A stretch of DNA of 64,000 nucleotides, taken from positions 3,596,001 to 3,660,000 of the forward strand of contig NZ_CP047393.1 of assembly GCF_009858175.1 (NCBI RefSeq), in the 5' to 3' direction. Shown here one piece after another: positions 18,506 to 28,384 of the stretch. Under the pieces are notes generated by a model. The model did no database searches and was not told the DNA's origin. It was given only the letters and a program-made list of their open reading frames with translations. Position 1 is the stretch's first letter; every line of letters begins with the position of its first letter. Made by a program: the position numbers and the translations under genes. Source of the stretch: Pontibacillus sp. HMF3514. GTDB taxonomy: Bacteria; Bacillota; Bacilli; Bacillales; BH030062.

Positions 18506-18577
18506 AAGTTACTTCCACTGAACATATAAACTTAACGAATATATCAAGAATATTCATTAACAAAGCCTGCATATCAA

Positions 18578-18615
18578 AAACACATGTGATTTCTAATGCG
18601 AAACCACATGTGTTT
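18578..18615 (-). terminator. Terminator of icmF
   Basis: An 11-bp stem AAACACATGTG/CACATGTGTTT is followed by TTTTTTG on the minus strand. Confidence 0.85.
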
Positions 18616-18620
18616 CTACT

Positions 18621-21600
18621 TTACATATTTCTACGGTACTGGCCACCAACTTCATATAATGCATTGGTAATTTGGCCTAGGCTGGCTACTTTAACGGTTT
18701 CCATTAACTCTTCGAATACGTTGCCACCGTTTTTCGCTACTTCTTTTAAGCGCTGCAATCCTTCTTCAGTTTTGTCAGCGTGTTTTTGTTGGAAGTTGCG
18801 AAGTTCTGTGATTTGGTGCATTTTTTCTTCTTTAGATGCACGGGCAAGTTCCATGGAGTTGATATCGTCTTCTGATTGAGGGTTTGGATTTAGGTACGTG
18901 TTCACTCCAACAATCGGAAGTTCTCCACTGTGTTTTTTGCCTTCATAGTATAAGGATTCTTCCTGGATCTTACCGCGCTGGTATTGACGTTCCATAGCAC
19001 CTAATACGCCGCCACGGTCATTGATACGTTCAAACTCTTGTAATACCGCTTCTTCTACTAGATCCGTTAATTCTTCAACCACGAAAGATCCTTGTATAGA
19101 GTTTTCATTTTTCGTTAATCCGAACTCTTTGTTAATAATCATTTGGATCGCCATCGCACGACGTACAGATTCTTCTGTTGGCGTTGTGATCGCTTCATCA
19201 TAAGAGTTTGTGTGTAAGGAGTTACAGTTATCCTGAATCGCAATTAGCGCCTGAAGTGTTGTACGAATGTCGTTAAAGTTAATTTCTTGAGCGTGTAAAG
19301 AACGTCCAGACGTTTGAATGTGATACTTCAGTTTCTGACTGCGTTCATTCGCACCGTACTTATCACGCATAATGATCGCCCAAATTCTACGTGCTACACG
19401 TCCCATTACGGTGTATTCTGGATCCAATCCGTTCGAGAAGAAGAAGGAAAGGTTTGGTGCAAACTTATTGATATCCATACCACGGCTTAAATAGTACTCG
19501 ACATACGTAAGACCATTTGCAAGTGTGAATGCAAGCTGTGTAATCGGATTCGCACCCGCTTCAGCAATGTGATAACCAGAAATAGAAACCGAATAGTAGT
19601 TTCGGACTTCATGGTCGATAAAGTATTGTTGAATATCTCCCATCATACGAAGTGCAAATTCAGTAGAGAAGATACAAGTGTTTTGACCTTGGTCTTCTTT
19701 CAAAATATCTGCCTGAACTGTACCACGTACAACAGAAATCGTTTCTTCTTTAATTTGCTGATGCTCTTCAGGACTCGGCTCACGACCCTCACGCTCCTTA
19801 AAGCGCTCAAGCTGCTGATCGATTGCTGTGTTAAAGAACATCGCTAGAATAATTGGAGCAGGTCCATTAATCGTCATCGATACGGATGTTGTTGGATTAC
19901 ATAGATCAAACCCTGCGTAAAGCTTTTTCATGTCATCTAATGTACAGATGGATACGCCACTTTCTCCAACTTTTCCGTAAATGTCAGGACGCTCATCTGG
20001 ATCTTCCCCATATAATGTAACCGAGTCAAACGCTGTACTTAGACGTTTAGCAGGCTCCCCTTCTGAAAGGTAGTGGAAGCGACGATTTGTACGCTCTGGT
20101 GTTCCTTCTCCAGCAAACTGACGTGTTGGATCTTCCCCTTTACGCTTGAACGGGAATACTCCTGCAGTGAATGGGAAGGCACCTGGCACGTTTTCTTTCA
20201 TTAACCAAAGAAGTCTATCGCCCCAGTCTTTATAGTGAGGTAATGCGACCTTAGGAATCTTCAAACCAGATAACGTTTCCGTGTTTAGGTCCATCGTTAT
20301 TTCTTTATCACGGATCTTGAACGTCATTTGATCCTGAGCGTAACGTTCTTTGGTATCATCCCAATTTTCAAGTGCTTTCTTTGCTTCTGGTTCAAGCTTT
20401 TTTTCATATGTCTTCGCTAGCTCATCAACCGCTTGGTGTGCCTCTTGATTTTCTAATAAGTCCGCACTTCCTCTGAGTTGGAACCATTTACGTGCTAGTT
20501 CACTTTGCTCATGCGCTTTATCATGATAATTACGCACTGTTTGAACGATATCACGTAAATACTGACGACGATCTGGTGGGATAATTAGATCTTGCTTCTC
20601 AACATCTGTCACACGTTCAAATGGCGTAGACTCATCCCAAGAATAGGCTTCATTCAGCTTATCAATTAAAGCTGCGAATAATGTGTTCGTCCCTGGATCG
20701 TTAAACTGACTTGCAATCGTACCGAAAACAGGGAACGTGCTATGGTCTTCATGGAACTTCATATGACTGCGCTCAAACTGTTTTCGTACTTGGCGTAGTG
20801 CATCTGCTGATCCTTTTTGTTCAAACTTATTAATGACGATAAAGTCAGCAAAATCAATCATATCGATCTTTTCAAGCTGTGTCGGTGCTCCGAATTCTGC
20901 TGTCATGACATACATGGACAAGTCTGTCACGTCTGTAATGGCAGCATCACCCTGCCCAATTCCGCTTGTCTCTACAATAATGAAATCAAAACCTGAAGCT
21001 TTAACGACATCTATCGCTTCTTGAATGGATTTGGATAGCTCACTACGAGAATCACGTGTGGCAAGTGAACGCATATATACGCGATAGGAGAAAATAGCAT
21101 TCATACGAATACGGTCCCCTAATAGAGCACCACCCGTTTTCTTCTTCGTTGGATCTACGGATAGAATGGCAATCTTCTTATCCGGTACTTCATTCAAAAA
21201 TCTACGAATTAATTCATCTGTTAAAGAGCTTTTACCTGCTCCACCTGTCCCTGTAATTCCAAGCACAGGAATGGTTTTATTTTGTTGCTCGAGAACTTGC
21301 TCAACAGCTGCTGCTGCATTCAGTTCTTCTTTTGACGTGTTCTCGACACAGGAGATAAAGCGAGCAATAGCTTGAGGTTCTCCTTCTTTTAACTTCTTCA
21401 AGTCTTCATCTAAATTGATCGGTGTTTGAAAATCACACTCTTCAAGCATACGGTTAATCATCCCTTGAAGACCCCAATTGCGTCCGTCTTCAGGAGAGAA
21501 AATACGAGAGACACCGTAATCATGAAGTTCTTTAATTTCCCGTGGAATAATAACGCCTCCACCGCCGCCATATACACGGATGTGGTCAGCACCTTTTTCC

Positions 21601-21863
21601 TTCAAAAGATCTACCATGTATTTAAAGTACTCAACATGTCCGCCCTGATAAGACGAGATTGCGATGCCTTGTGCATCTTCATGGACAGCTGCATTTACAA
21701 CTTCTTCAACTGAACGGTTATGACCTAAATGAATAACCTCTGCTCCACTCGCCTGTAAAATACGACGCATAATGTTAATCGACGCATCGTGACCATCAAA
21801 CAAACTCGAAGCTGTAACAAAACGTACAGCATGCTTCGGTTTATACATTTCAGGTTGTTCCAT
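18621..21863 (-). CDS. icmF: Fused isobutyryl-CoA mutase IcmF
   Basis: A B12-dependent enzyme interconverting isobutyryl-CoA and n-butyryl-CoA (some forms also isovaleryl/pivalyl-CoA). The 1080-residue product shows three parts. First is the cobalamin-binding domain ([12 protein letters not shown], about 1-140). Second is a MeaI-type G-protein chaperone (P-loop [13 protein letters not shown] near 204, [22 protein letters not shown]). Third is the mutase TIM barrel ([20 protein letters not shown] near 560, to the end). Full length with no gaps seen. It is last in the acyl-CoA operon, after tetR; GAGGAGG before ATG. Isobutyryl-CoA would come from valine breakdown, and the butyryl-CoA made feeds the upstream dehydrogenases. 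Confidence 0.96.
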   Translation of the reverse strand: MEQPEMYKPKHAVRFVTASSLFDGHDASINIMRRILQASGAEVIHLGHNRSVEEVVNAAVHEDAQGIAISSYQGGHVEYFKYMVDLLKEKGADHIRVYGGGGGVIIPREIKELHDYGVSRIFSPEDGRNWGLQGMINRMLEECDFQTPINLDEDLKKLKEGEPQAIARFISCVENTSKEELNAAAAVEQVLEQQNKTIPVLGITGTGGAGKSSLTDELIRRFLNEVPDKKIAILSVDPTKKKTGGALLGDRIRMNAIFSYRVYMRSLATRDSRSELSKSIQEAIDVVKASGFDFIIVETSGIGQGDAAITDVTDLSMYVMTAEFGAPTQLEKIDMIDFADFIVINKFEQKGSADALRQVRKQFERSHMKFHEDHSTFPVFGTIASQFNDPGTNTLFAALIDKLNEAYSWDESTPFERVTDVEKQDLIIPPDRRQYLRDIVQTVRNYHDKAHEQSELARKWFQLRGSADLLENQEAHQAVDELAKTYEKKLEPEAKKALENWDDTKERYAQDQMTFKIRDKEITMDLNTETLSGLKIPKVALPHYKDWGDRLLWLMKENVPGAFPFTAGVFPFKRKGEDPTRQFAGEGTPERTNRRFHYLSEGEPAKRLSTAFDSVTLYGEDPDERPDIYGKVGESGVSICTLDDMKKLYAGFDLCNPTTSVSMTINGPAPIILAMFFNTAIDQQLERFKEREGREPSPEEHQQIKEETISVVRGTVQADILKEDQGQNTCIFSTEFALRMMGDIQQYFIDHEVRNYYSVSISGYHIAEAGANPITQLAFTLANGLTYVEYYLSRGMDINKFAPNLSFFFSNGLDPEYTVMGRVARRIWAIIMRDKYGANERSQKLKYHIQTSGRSLHAQEINFNDIRTTLQALIAIQDNCNSLHTNSYDEAITTPTEESVRRAMAIQMIINKEFGLTKNENSIQGSFVVEELTDLVEEAVLQEFERINDRGGVLGAMERQYQRGKIQEESLYYEGKKHSGELPIVGVNTYLNPNPQSEDDINSMELARASKEEKMHQITELRNFQQKHADKTEEGLQRLKEVAKNGGNVFEELMETVKVASLGQITNALYEVGGQYRRNM

Positions 21864-21892
21864 ACGAGTTCCTCCTCTTTCCTCACTTAAAG

Positions 21893-22513
21893 TTATGCTT
21901 CTTTCGTAACTTGCAAACCTTCAAACAAAAAGTGCATTTGGCGTTCTGTGTACTCTTCTAACGTAAATTGTTTTTGAAGCATCCAACGTCGAAATCCCCA
22001 CATTTGTCCTTGAACAAAGATGTTATTCGCAATAAGTTGGATGTCTTCCTTTGACATCGATGTTGGTAGGCTATTTTCAATGACTTGCTCCAGCATTTGA
22101 AGCATGTTCATTTCTTTTTTTAAAACGTAATCTTGAGCATCTTTGGAGAGAGACTTTACCTCTTGATACATTACGACAACTTCATCCTGCATATCGTCCA
22201 TTAACTGAAAATAAGATTGGATTGCATTCTTCAAGCTAGGCATTCCTTTTTCATTTGTATCAATCGCTTGCTCCATGCCATCTCTAACTCGTTCATAAAT
22301 AAAATCACAAACGAGAAATAGGACGTCTTCTTTGGTTCGAATATATTCATAGAGCGTACCTATACTAAAACCAGAAGCCTTGGCAATTTCACGTGTTGTC
22401 GTTTTATGAAAGCCTTTTTGCTTAAATAAAGCCACGGCTCCTTTGATCATCTGGTCGCGACGTTTCACGATCAACCTTTCATCCTTAATCGATGAAGGTA
22501 CCTTTTTCATCAT
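21893..22513 (-). CDS. TetR family transcription regulator
   Basis: A 206-residue repressor-type protein. The N-terminal helix-turn-helix [23 protein letters not shown] lies at about residues 35-58; the C-terminal ligand domain fits FadR/AcrR-like regulators that bind acyl-CoAs. ATG at 22513 follows GGGAGGGGG, 7 bases after the meaB stop. The longer in-frame start inside meaB lacks support. Cotranscribed with meaB and icmF. A palindromic operator TGAATGCTCATTCA inside the fadF promoter is its most likely target. Ligand unknown. Confidence 0.88.
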   Translation of the reverse strand: MMKKVPSSIKDERLIVKRRDQMIKGAVALFKQKGFHKTTTREIAKASGFSIGTLYEYIRTKEDVLFLVCDFIYERVRDGMEQAIDTNEKGMPSLKNAIQSYFQLMDDMQDEVVVMYQEVKSLSKDAQDYVLKKEMNMLQMLEQVIENSLPTSMSKEDIQLIANNIFVQGQMWGFRRWMLQKQFTLEEYTERQMHFLFEGLQVTKEA

Positions 22514-22520
22514 CAACGTC

Positions 22521-23459
22521 TCATCCCCCTCCCTGCTTCCATTCCGCAAGCCATGCTTTGGCTAGTTGATAAGGGTCAGCATTTGCGTCATCTAATCTTT
22601 TTTGCTTTTCGGAATCCTTTTCGATGGTTTGGTAGATATCCTGCCAGAGTTCTTCTCGCATTAAGTCATAGACTTCATATTGAAGTTGTTGCTTCCGCTG
22701 TTTATGCCCTTGTTCTGTTTCATATAAGTATTGATTATGACGATTCAGTTCACCCCACAATGATTCGATTCCTTTGTTTTCTGTAGAAACCGTCTCTACG
22801 ATTGGTGGTTGCCACCCTCGCGCTCCTGAAATCATCATGAATTCTTCTAATTGTGTTTTAAGCTTTCTTACACCTGGTAAGTCAGCTTTGTTAATGATAA
22901 AAAGATCAGCGATTTCCATGATGCCTGCTTTGAAAATTTGTAGAACATCACCGCTATTAGGCGTTAACACAACGGAAGTCGTATCTACGACTTTCATAAT
23001 ATCGAGTTCAGATTGCCCGACTCCTACTGTTTCAACTAATATGACATCAAAGCCATAGGCATCGCAGATTCGAATCGTGTCTTTGGTTGCTCGAGACAAA
23101 CCACCAAGTGATCCTCTTGTAGCCATACTACGAATATAGATACCAGGATCTGTAAAGTGGTCATTCATTCGAACCCGATCACCTAATAACGCTCCACCAC
23201 TGAACGGACTTGTCGGGTCAACAGCAATGACAGCAACGGTTAACCCTTTTGACCTGAGGTGTGTGAGAAGACGATTGACTAGTGAACTCTTCCCAGCCCC
23301 GGGCGATCCCGTAATTCCGATATAATGGGCTTGCTTTTTAATTGAAAAGAGATCACTTAATAGATCAAGCTTTTCTGGATCATCGTTTTCAACTAGTGTG
23401 ATCGCTCGTGCCATGGCTCGTAAGTCTTTGTTTGCGATCCGTTCAGCCAGCTTATGCAT
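22521..23459 (-). CDS. meaB: MeaB/ArgK-type P-loop GTPase (acyl-CoA mutase chaperone)
   Basis: A 312-residue G3E GTPase that gates B12 loading and protects acyl-CoA mutases. P-loop GSPGAGKSSL (near 50), [27 protein letters not shown] and NKADLPG are all clear. IcmF carries its own fused G-domain, so a separate MeaB suggests that a methylmalonyl-CoA mutase is encoded elsewhere in the genome, or that both chaperones act on IcmF. It lies 14 bases after the acyl-CoA dehydrogenase gene. Confidence 0.94.
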   Translation of the reverse strand: MHKLAERIANKDLRAMARAITLVENDDPEKLDLLSDLFSIKKQAHYIGITGSPGAGKSSLVNRLLTHLRSKGLTVAVIAVDPTSPFSGGALLGDRVRMNDHFTDPGIYIRSMATRGSLGGLSRATKDTIRICDAYGFDVILVETVGVGQSELDIMKVVDTTSVVLTPNSGDVLQIFKAGIMEIADLFIINKADLPGVRKLKTQLEEFMMISGARGWQPPIVETVSTENKGIESLWGELNRHNQYLYETEQGHKQRKQQLQYEVYDLMREELWQDIYQTIEKDSEKQKRLDDANADPYQLAKAWLAEWKQGGG

Positions 23460-23473
23460 GGAGTTCGTCCTTT

Positions 23474-24616
23474 CTATTCCTTCGTAAGCATACGTCCGAT
23501 TACTAGACGCTGAATTTCCTGTGTACCTTCATAGATTTGAGTGATTTTCGCATCACGCATGTATCGCTCAACTGGGTAGTCTTTTGTATAACCATAGCCT
23601 CCGAATACTTGAACCGCTTCTGTCGTAATACGCATTGCCGCATCACCAGCGTATAGTTTTGACATAGCAGAAGCTTTTCCATAAGGCTTTCCTTCAGACT
23701 CTAACCATGCTGCCTGGTAAGTTAAGAGACGAGACGCTTCAATTTCAGTTGCCATGTCCGCAAGCTTGAAGGAGATCCCCTGGTTTTGCGCAATTGGTTT
23801 TCCGAACTGCTCACGCTCTTTTGCGTAATCAACTGATGCATCAAGAGCACCTTGTGCAATACCAAGTGCCTGAGCTGCAATTCCGTTACGTCCACCGTCT
23901 AGTGTAGACATCGCGATCTTGAACCCTTCTCCTTCTTTTCCTAGCATGTTTTCTTTCGGAATCTTACAGTCTTCAAAAATAAGCTCCGTTGTTGGGGATG
24001 AGCGAATGCCTAGCTTTTTCTCTTTCTTCCCGAACGTGAAGCCAGGGGTTCCTTTTTCAACGATAAATGCGCTTATTCCTCTATGTTTGGCATCTGCATC
24101 CGTCTTGGCAAACACAACATACAGATCGCCTACACCGCCGTTTGTGATCCATACTTTGCTTCCGTTAAGTACATAAGAGTCGCCTTCTTCTTTCGCCATT
24201 GTACGCATAGATGATACGTCAGAGCCTGCTCCTGGTTCAGAAAGGGCGAATGCACCTAGTTTTTCACCTGAAGCTAACTGAGCTAAGAAGGTTTTCTTTT
24301 GCTCTTCGTTACCGTATTTGAAAATCGGCCAACTACATAATGAGATATGTGCAGAAAGGGTTACCCCTGTAGAAGCACAAACGCGAGATAACTCCTCAAC
24401 AGCAATGACATAGCTTACGTAGTCAGAGCCTATGCCGCCATACTCTTCTGGCCATGGAATACCTGTTAGACCTAGCTCAGCCATCTTGTCAAAAATCTCA
24501 CGGTCAAATCGTTCTTCTTCATCACGCTCTGCTGCTGTTGGTTCGACTTCGTTTTTTGCAAAGTCGCGGACCATTTTACGTAGCATTTCTTGTTCTTCAG
24601 TTAGTTGAAAATTCAT
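23474..24616 (-). CDS. Acyl-CoA dehydrogenase (second copy)
   Basis: An FAD enzyme of 380 residues that makes the alpha-beta double bond in short or branched acyl-CoAs and passes electrons to ETF. Motifs [13 protein letters not shown] (near 125), the catalytic Glu in [16 protein letters not shown], and [18 protein letters not shown] are typical of the Bcd/AcdA/MmgC group. The protein is closely related to the next upstream gene over its whole length, a tandem duplication. TAAGGAGG ribosome site. Exact chain-length preference cannot be read. Confidence 0.94.
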   Translation of the reverse strand: MNFQLTEEQEMLRKMVRDFAKNEVEPTAAERDEEERFDREIFDKMAELGLTGIPWPEEYGGIGSDYVSYVIAVEELSRVCASTGVTLSAHISLCSWPIFKYGNEEQKKTFLAQLASGEKLGAFALSEPGAGSDVSSMRTMAKEEGDSYVLNGSKVWITNGGVGDLYVVFAKTDADAKHRGISAFIVEKGTPGFTFGKKEKKLGIRSSPTTELIFEDCKIPKENMLGKEGEGFKIAMSTLDGGRNGIAAQALGIAQGALDASVDYAKEREQFGKPIAQNQGISFKLADMATEIEASRLLTYQAAWLESEGKPYGKASAMSKLYAGDAAMRITTEAVQVFGGYGYTKDYPVERYMRDAKITQIYEGTQEIQRLVIGRMLTKE

Positions 24617-24628
24617 GTATCTTCCTCC

Positions 24629-25771
24629 TTAACCTTTTAACAGGTGTTTCGCTATTACAACGTGTTGGATTTCATTCGTACCTTCGTAAATCTCACAAAC
24701 CTTTGCATCACGGAAGAAGCGTTCTACTGGATAATCCTCAGTAAAGCCGTAGCCTCCATAAACCTGAATTGCTTCAGTCGATGCTTTAACAGCTGTTTTG
24801 GATGCGAACATTTTCGCCATGGATGCTTCCTTACCACACGAAATGCCTTGCCCTCTTAGTGAGGCAGCATTGTAGGTTAATAGTTTAGAAGCTTCGACCT
24901 CTGTTGCCATATCAGCAAGCTTGAAGGAGATCCCTTGGTGTTGCGCGATGGGCTTACCAAACTGCTCGCGTTCTTTCGCATAATCTACTGCGTGTTCAAG
25001 GGATGCTTCTGCGATACCAAGTGATTGAGCCGCAATTCCGATTCGCCCAACATCTAAGTTAGCCATCGCAATTTTGAACCCTTCCCCTTCTTCTCCAAGT
25101 AATTGAGAAGAAGGGATTTTACACTGGTCAAAATTAAGCTGAACCGTACTGGAGCCATTCATCCCCATTTTCTTTTCCTTTTTACCAATTTCAAATCCTG
25201 GTGTGTCTCGTTCAACGATGAATGCGGACAAACCTTTTGATCCGGCATCTTTGTCAGTACGAGCAAACACGATAAACGTATCTGCAGCACCACCGTTTGT
25301 GATGAATACTTTAGAACCATTTAAAATATAATGGTCGCCCTCTTTGTGAGCTCTTGTTTTCAAACTACCGGCATCAGATCCTGCCGCAGGTTCTGTTAAA
25401 GCAAAAGCTCCAATGTATTCACCTGATGCTAGTTTCGGAATATATTTTTGCTTCTGCTCTTCATTACCAAAATATAAAATTGGGTTCGTCCCCACTGAGG
25501 TATGCACAGACAATATAACGCCTACAGATGCACTCACCTTGGAAAGCTCATGAATGGCGATGATGTAGGATGTGAAGTCCATACCAGCTCCACCGTACTC
25601 CTCAGGAATTGGAATCCCCATTAGGCCAAGCTCGCCCATCTTTTTGACAAGATGAGTTGGGAATTCATCTTCACGATCCATTTTCTCAACCGCAGGAGCG
25701 ACTTCATTCTGGGCAAAATCGCGGACCATTTTCCTCATCATGTTCTGTTCTTCAGTAAAGGTAAGATTCAT
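24629..25771 (-). CDS. Acyl-CoA dehydrogenase (first copy)
   Basis: A 380-residue FAD acyl-CoA dehydrogenase. Shows AFALTEPAAGSDAGS, the Glu base in EIYEGTNEIQHVVIAK and the QNEVAPAVEKMDRE N-terminus usual for butyryl-CoA dehydrogenases. It is a paralogue of the following gene, 12 bases away. Having two suggests separate straight-chain and branched-chain substrates, fitting the IcmF context; this is inference. Electrons would go through ETF to the FadF membrane protein encoded upstream. Confidence 0.94.
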   Translation of the reverse strand: MNLTFTEEQNMMRKMVRDFAQNEVAPAVEKMDREDEFPTHLVKKMGELGLMGIPIPEEYGGAGMDFTSYIIAIHELSKVSASVGVILSVHTSVGTNPILYFGNEEQKQKYIPKLASGEYIGAFALTEPAAGSDAGSLKTRAHKEGDHYILNGSKVFITNGGAADTFIVFARTDKDAGSKGLSAFIVERDTPGFEIGKKEKKMGMNGSSTVQLNFDQCKIPSSQLLGEEGEGFKIAMANLDVGRIGIAAQSLGIAEASLEHAVDYAKEREQFGKPIAQHQGISFKLADMATEVEASKLLTYNAASLRGQGISCGKEASMAKMFASKTAVKASTEAIQVYGGYGFTEDYPVERFFRDAKVCEIYEGTNEIQHVVIAKHLLKG

Positions 25772-25789
25772 GCTAGTTCCTCCGTTCTA

Positions 25790-26644
25790 TTAACCTTCGT
25801 ACTTGTAAAAGCCACGGCCTGATTTTTTACCGAGCCATCCTGCTTTTACGTATTGGCGAAGTAATGGGCACGGGCGATACTTACTGTCTCCAAATCCATC
25901 ATGGAGCACTTCCATAATGTATAGGCACGTATCCAATCCGATAAAGTCCGCCAGTGTTAATGGACCCATAGGATGGTTCATACCAAGCTTCATTACTTCA
26001 TCTACCGCTTCTGGCTCTGCAACACCTTCATATACCGTGTAGATCGCTTCGTTGATCATCGGCATTAATACACGGTTTGAAACGAACCCTGGGAAGTCGT
26101 TTACTTCAACAGGATTTTTACCAAGTTGCTTCGTCATGTCTTCAATCGCTTTGTATGTTTCATCACTCGTTTGAAGTCCTCGAATAATTTCAACAAGTTT
26201 CATAACTGGTACTGGGTTCATAAAGTGCATACCAATAACTTGGTCCGCACGCTCCGTTACAGCTGCAATTTCTGTAATCGGTAAAGAGGATGTGTTAGAT
26301 GCCAGGATCGCATGCTTTGGTGCATGCTGATCTAGCTCACTGAACACTTTTGTTTTAACGTCCATGTTTTCTACAACCGCTTCAATGACTATGTCACAAT
26401 CGTTACTATCTTGCAGGGAAGTTGTCGTGGATAGGCGGTTTCTTGTATCGGTTTGGTCTTGCTCTGACATACGCCCTTTTTCCACTGCACGTGCCAAACG
26501 TTTTTCAATCCCTTGTATCCCTTTATCTAACGCATCTTGTGAAAGGTCATTTAGTTTTACTTGGAAACCAGATTGAGCGCACACTTGAGCAATGCCCGCT
26601 CCCATTTGTCCTGCTCCAATGACCATAATGTTTTGAATACTCAT
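25790..26644 (-). CDS. mmgB: 3-hydroxybutyryl-CoA dehydrogenase
   Basis: An NAD(P)-dependent enzyme of 284 residues that oxidises 3-hydroxyacyl-CoA. Rossmann motif [15 protein letters not shown] at the start; [10 protein letters not shown] and GMHFMNPVP (catalytic His) in the middle; [14 protein letters not shown] near the C-terminal domain. ATG at 26644 lies 11 bases after GGGGAGG; an in-frame start 8 codons upstream would lie in the ribosome site. A 336-bp repeat separates it from the thiolase gene, and no clear promoter is seen, so it probably depends on readthrough. Confidence 0.95.
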   Translation of the reverse strand: MSIQNIMVIGAGQMGAGIAQVCAQSGFQVKLNDLSQDALDKGIQGIEKRLARAVEKGRMSEQDQTDTRNRLSTTTSLQDSNDCDIVIEAVVENMDVKTKVFSELDQHAPKHAILASNTSSLPITEIAAVTERADQVIGMHFMNPVPVMKLVEIIRGLQTSDETYKAIEDMTKQLGKNPVEVNDFPGFVSNRVLMPMINEAIYTVYEGVAEPEAVDEVMKLGMNHPMGPLTLADFIGLDTCLYIMEVLHDGFGDSKYRPCPLLRQYVKAGWLGKKSGRGFYKYEG

Positions 26645-26694
26645 ATGTGTAATGTCCTCCCCGTTCATAAGTTCTTTGTCGTCTGGGTGCTAGG

Positions 26695-27030
26695 TGTCTA
26701 GCTCCAGCGCCCAGCAACGAATGGACTTGGGCCCACACGACGTGGGTCAGATCGACGTTGTCACAGGACGTGACGAACTTAGTCGATCATTCTTTCTCCG
26801 TACGATAAGTCAACATCGATTCACCAAGGTTCATCGTGTTTCCTTTACACGTTTGAGACATGAAATTTTAACAAGGAAGAAAATCGACGTAGTTAAAATT
26901 TCTAGGTAAAAGTACCACGGCAACTAAGCTTCTGTCTGCGCCTGTTGGCTTGCCAATCAGCAAGTTTAGTTAATCGTACTACGGGCTCAGTCCAGTCCCT
27001 TCGTTGCTAAACGGGCGCTTCCGCTTTTCT
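26695..27030. repeat. Family I palindromic repeat, copy 3 (long modular form)
   Basis: Outer arms GCGCCCAGCAACGAATGGACT and AGTCCCTTCGTTGCTAAACG. Inside are CCCAC-ACGAC-GTGGG (26732-26746), a 39-bp hairpin GATCGA...TCGATC (26750-26788) and a 126-bp module (26848-26973) also present in copy 5. It sits inside the acyl-CoA operon between thl and hbd. Confidence 0.85.
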
Positions 27031-28218
27031 TTATTGTTTCGGAACCTCGATCATGACCGCGTCACCTTGGCCTCCACCACTACAGATTGCTGCGATTCCA
27101 ATACCGCCTCCGCGACGTTTCAACTCATACATTAATGTCAAAATGATGCGTGAACCACTTGCTCCGATTGGGTGTCCAAGTGCAACAGCTCCACCATTTA
27201 CATTGACTTTTTCAGGATCAAGACCTGCAATTTTTCCACTTGCAAGTGATACTGCAGCAAACGCTTCGTTCACTTCAAAAAGATCTACTTCTTCAAGCGA
27301 TTTACCAGTCTTCTTCAATAATGAGTTAATCACGAGACCTGGCGTTTGAGGGAAATCTTTTGCCTCAACGGCTACTTCGTCATGAGCTAGAATTGTAGCC
27401 ATTGGTGTGTATCCATTCTGGCTAGCATATTCATCTGACATAAGAAGCATCGCGCCTGCTCCATCATTTACCCCTGGTGCGTTACCAGCTGTAATCGTGC
27501 CTTCTGGATCAAAAACGGGTTTCAATTTAGCTAGTCTTTCAACTGTTGTATCTTTTCGTGGTGCTTCATCCTGGTTAACTACGATTGGATCACCTTTACG
27601 CTGCGGAACCTCTACATCAACGATTTCTTCAGCTAACTTTCCTTCTTCCATTGCTTTTACGGCACGTTGATGACTGCGGTATGCCCATTCATCCTGCTCT
27701 TCACGTGTTAATTCATATTCTTGAGCTGTTAGGTTTCCGTAATTCCCCATGTGTACGCCTTCAAAAGAACAAGTAAGACCATCATGAACCATCATGTCTT
27801 TGACTTTTTGATCGCCCATACGATATCCCCAACGAGCTTTTGGCATGAAATATGGTGCGTTGCTCATGCTTTCCATACCACCAGCTACAATGACGTTTTC
27901 TTCTCCAAGGCGAATGAATTGATCGGCTAGCGTGACGCTTCGCATACCAGATGCACACACTTTGTTAATCGTTTCGGTTTTTACTTCCCATGGTAAGTCT
28001 GCATAACGAGAAGCCTGACGAGATGGCAGCTGTCCTTGACCACCTTGTAAAACACTCCCCATGATGACTTCTCCTACATCAGCAGGATTAAAGTTCGCGC
28101 GTTCTAAAACGCCCTTAATCGCAATGCCACCTAATTGAGATGCTGTTAATGTACTAATGCTTCCTCCGAATTTTCCGAATGGTGTTCTAGCTCCTGATAC
28201 GATTACCGTTTTAGTCAT
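27031..28218 (-). CDS. Acetyl-CoA C-acetyltransferase (thiolase)
   Basis: A 395-residue thiolase that cleaves acetoacetyl-CoA/3-ketoacyl-CoA or condenses acetyl-CoA. The nucleophile Cys lies in NKVCASGMRS (near 88), His in ALGHPIGASGSR (near 350) and the second Cys in AICSGGGQGDA (near 380). The short length and sequence fit the biosynthetic/MmgA type. Strong AGAGGAGG ribosome site. A perfect cre box lies between promoter and start, and an operator-like palindrome lies in the putative promoter. Confidence 0.95.
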   Translation of the reverse strand: MTKTVIVSGARTPFGKFGGSISTLTASQLGGIAIKGVLERANFNPADVGEVIMGSVLQGGQGQLPSRQASRYADLPWEVKTETINKVCASGMRSVTLADQFIRLGEENVIVAGGMESMSNAPYFMPKARWGYRMGDQKVKDMMVHDGLTCSFEGVHMGNYGNLTAQEYELTREEQDEWAYRSHQRAVKAMEEGKLAEEIVDVEVPQRKGDPIVVNQDEAPRKDTTVERLAKLKPVFDPEGTITAGNAPGVNDGAGAMLLMSDEYASQNGYTPMATILAHDEVAVEAKDFPQTPGLVINSLLKKTGKSLEEVDLFEVNEAFAAVSLASGKIAGLDPEKVNVNGGAVALGHPIGASGSRIILTLMYELKRRGGGIGIAAICSGGGQGDAVMIEVPKQ

Positions 28219-28237
28219 TGTGATTCCTCCTCTTTTT

Positions 28238-28251
28238 TGTTAACGCTTTCA
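28238..28251 (-). promoter_or_regulatory. CcpA (cre) site before the thiolase gene
   Basis: TGAAAGCGTTAACA on the minus strand fits TGWAANCGNTNWCA at every position. It lies 20 bases above the start codon, below the likely promoter, a roadblock position for carbon catabolite repression. Confidence 0.8.
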
Positions 28252-28274
28252 AAATTACGCAAATAAAAAGTGAC

Positions 28275-28288
28275 TGAACGCTCGCTCG
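28275..28288 (-). promoter_or_regulatory. Candidate TetR operator in the thiolase promoter
   Basis: Minus-strand CGAGCGAGCGTTCA resembles the perfect fadF operator, read in its other orientation (TGAATGAGCATTCA), with four differences, all transitions. It sits in a possible promoter: TTGTCG, 17-18 bases, TTTTAT. Weak as a sequence match, better by position. Confidence 0.35.
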
Positions 28289-28384
28289 ACAAAGTGTCAT
28301 TAGGAAAGCCACGACCTCCTTTTTCCAAGGAAGCCGAAGCTCATTACTCTTACTCTATTAATCTTCTATAATACGTATTCGACA

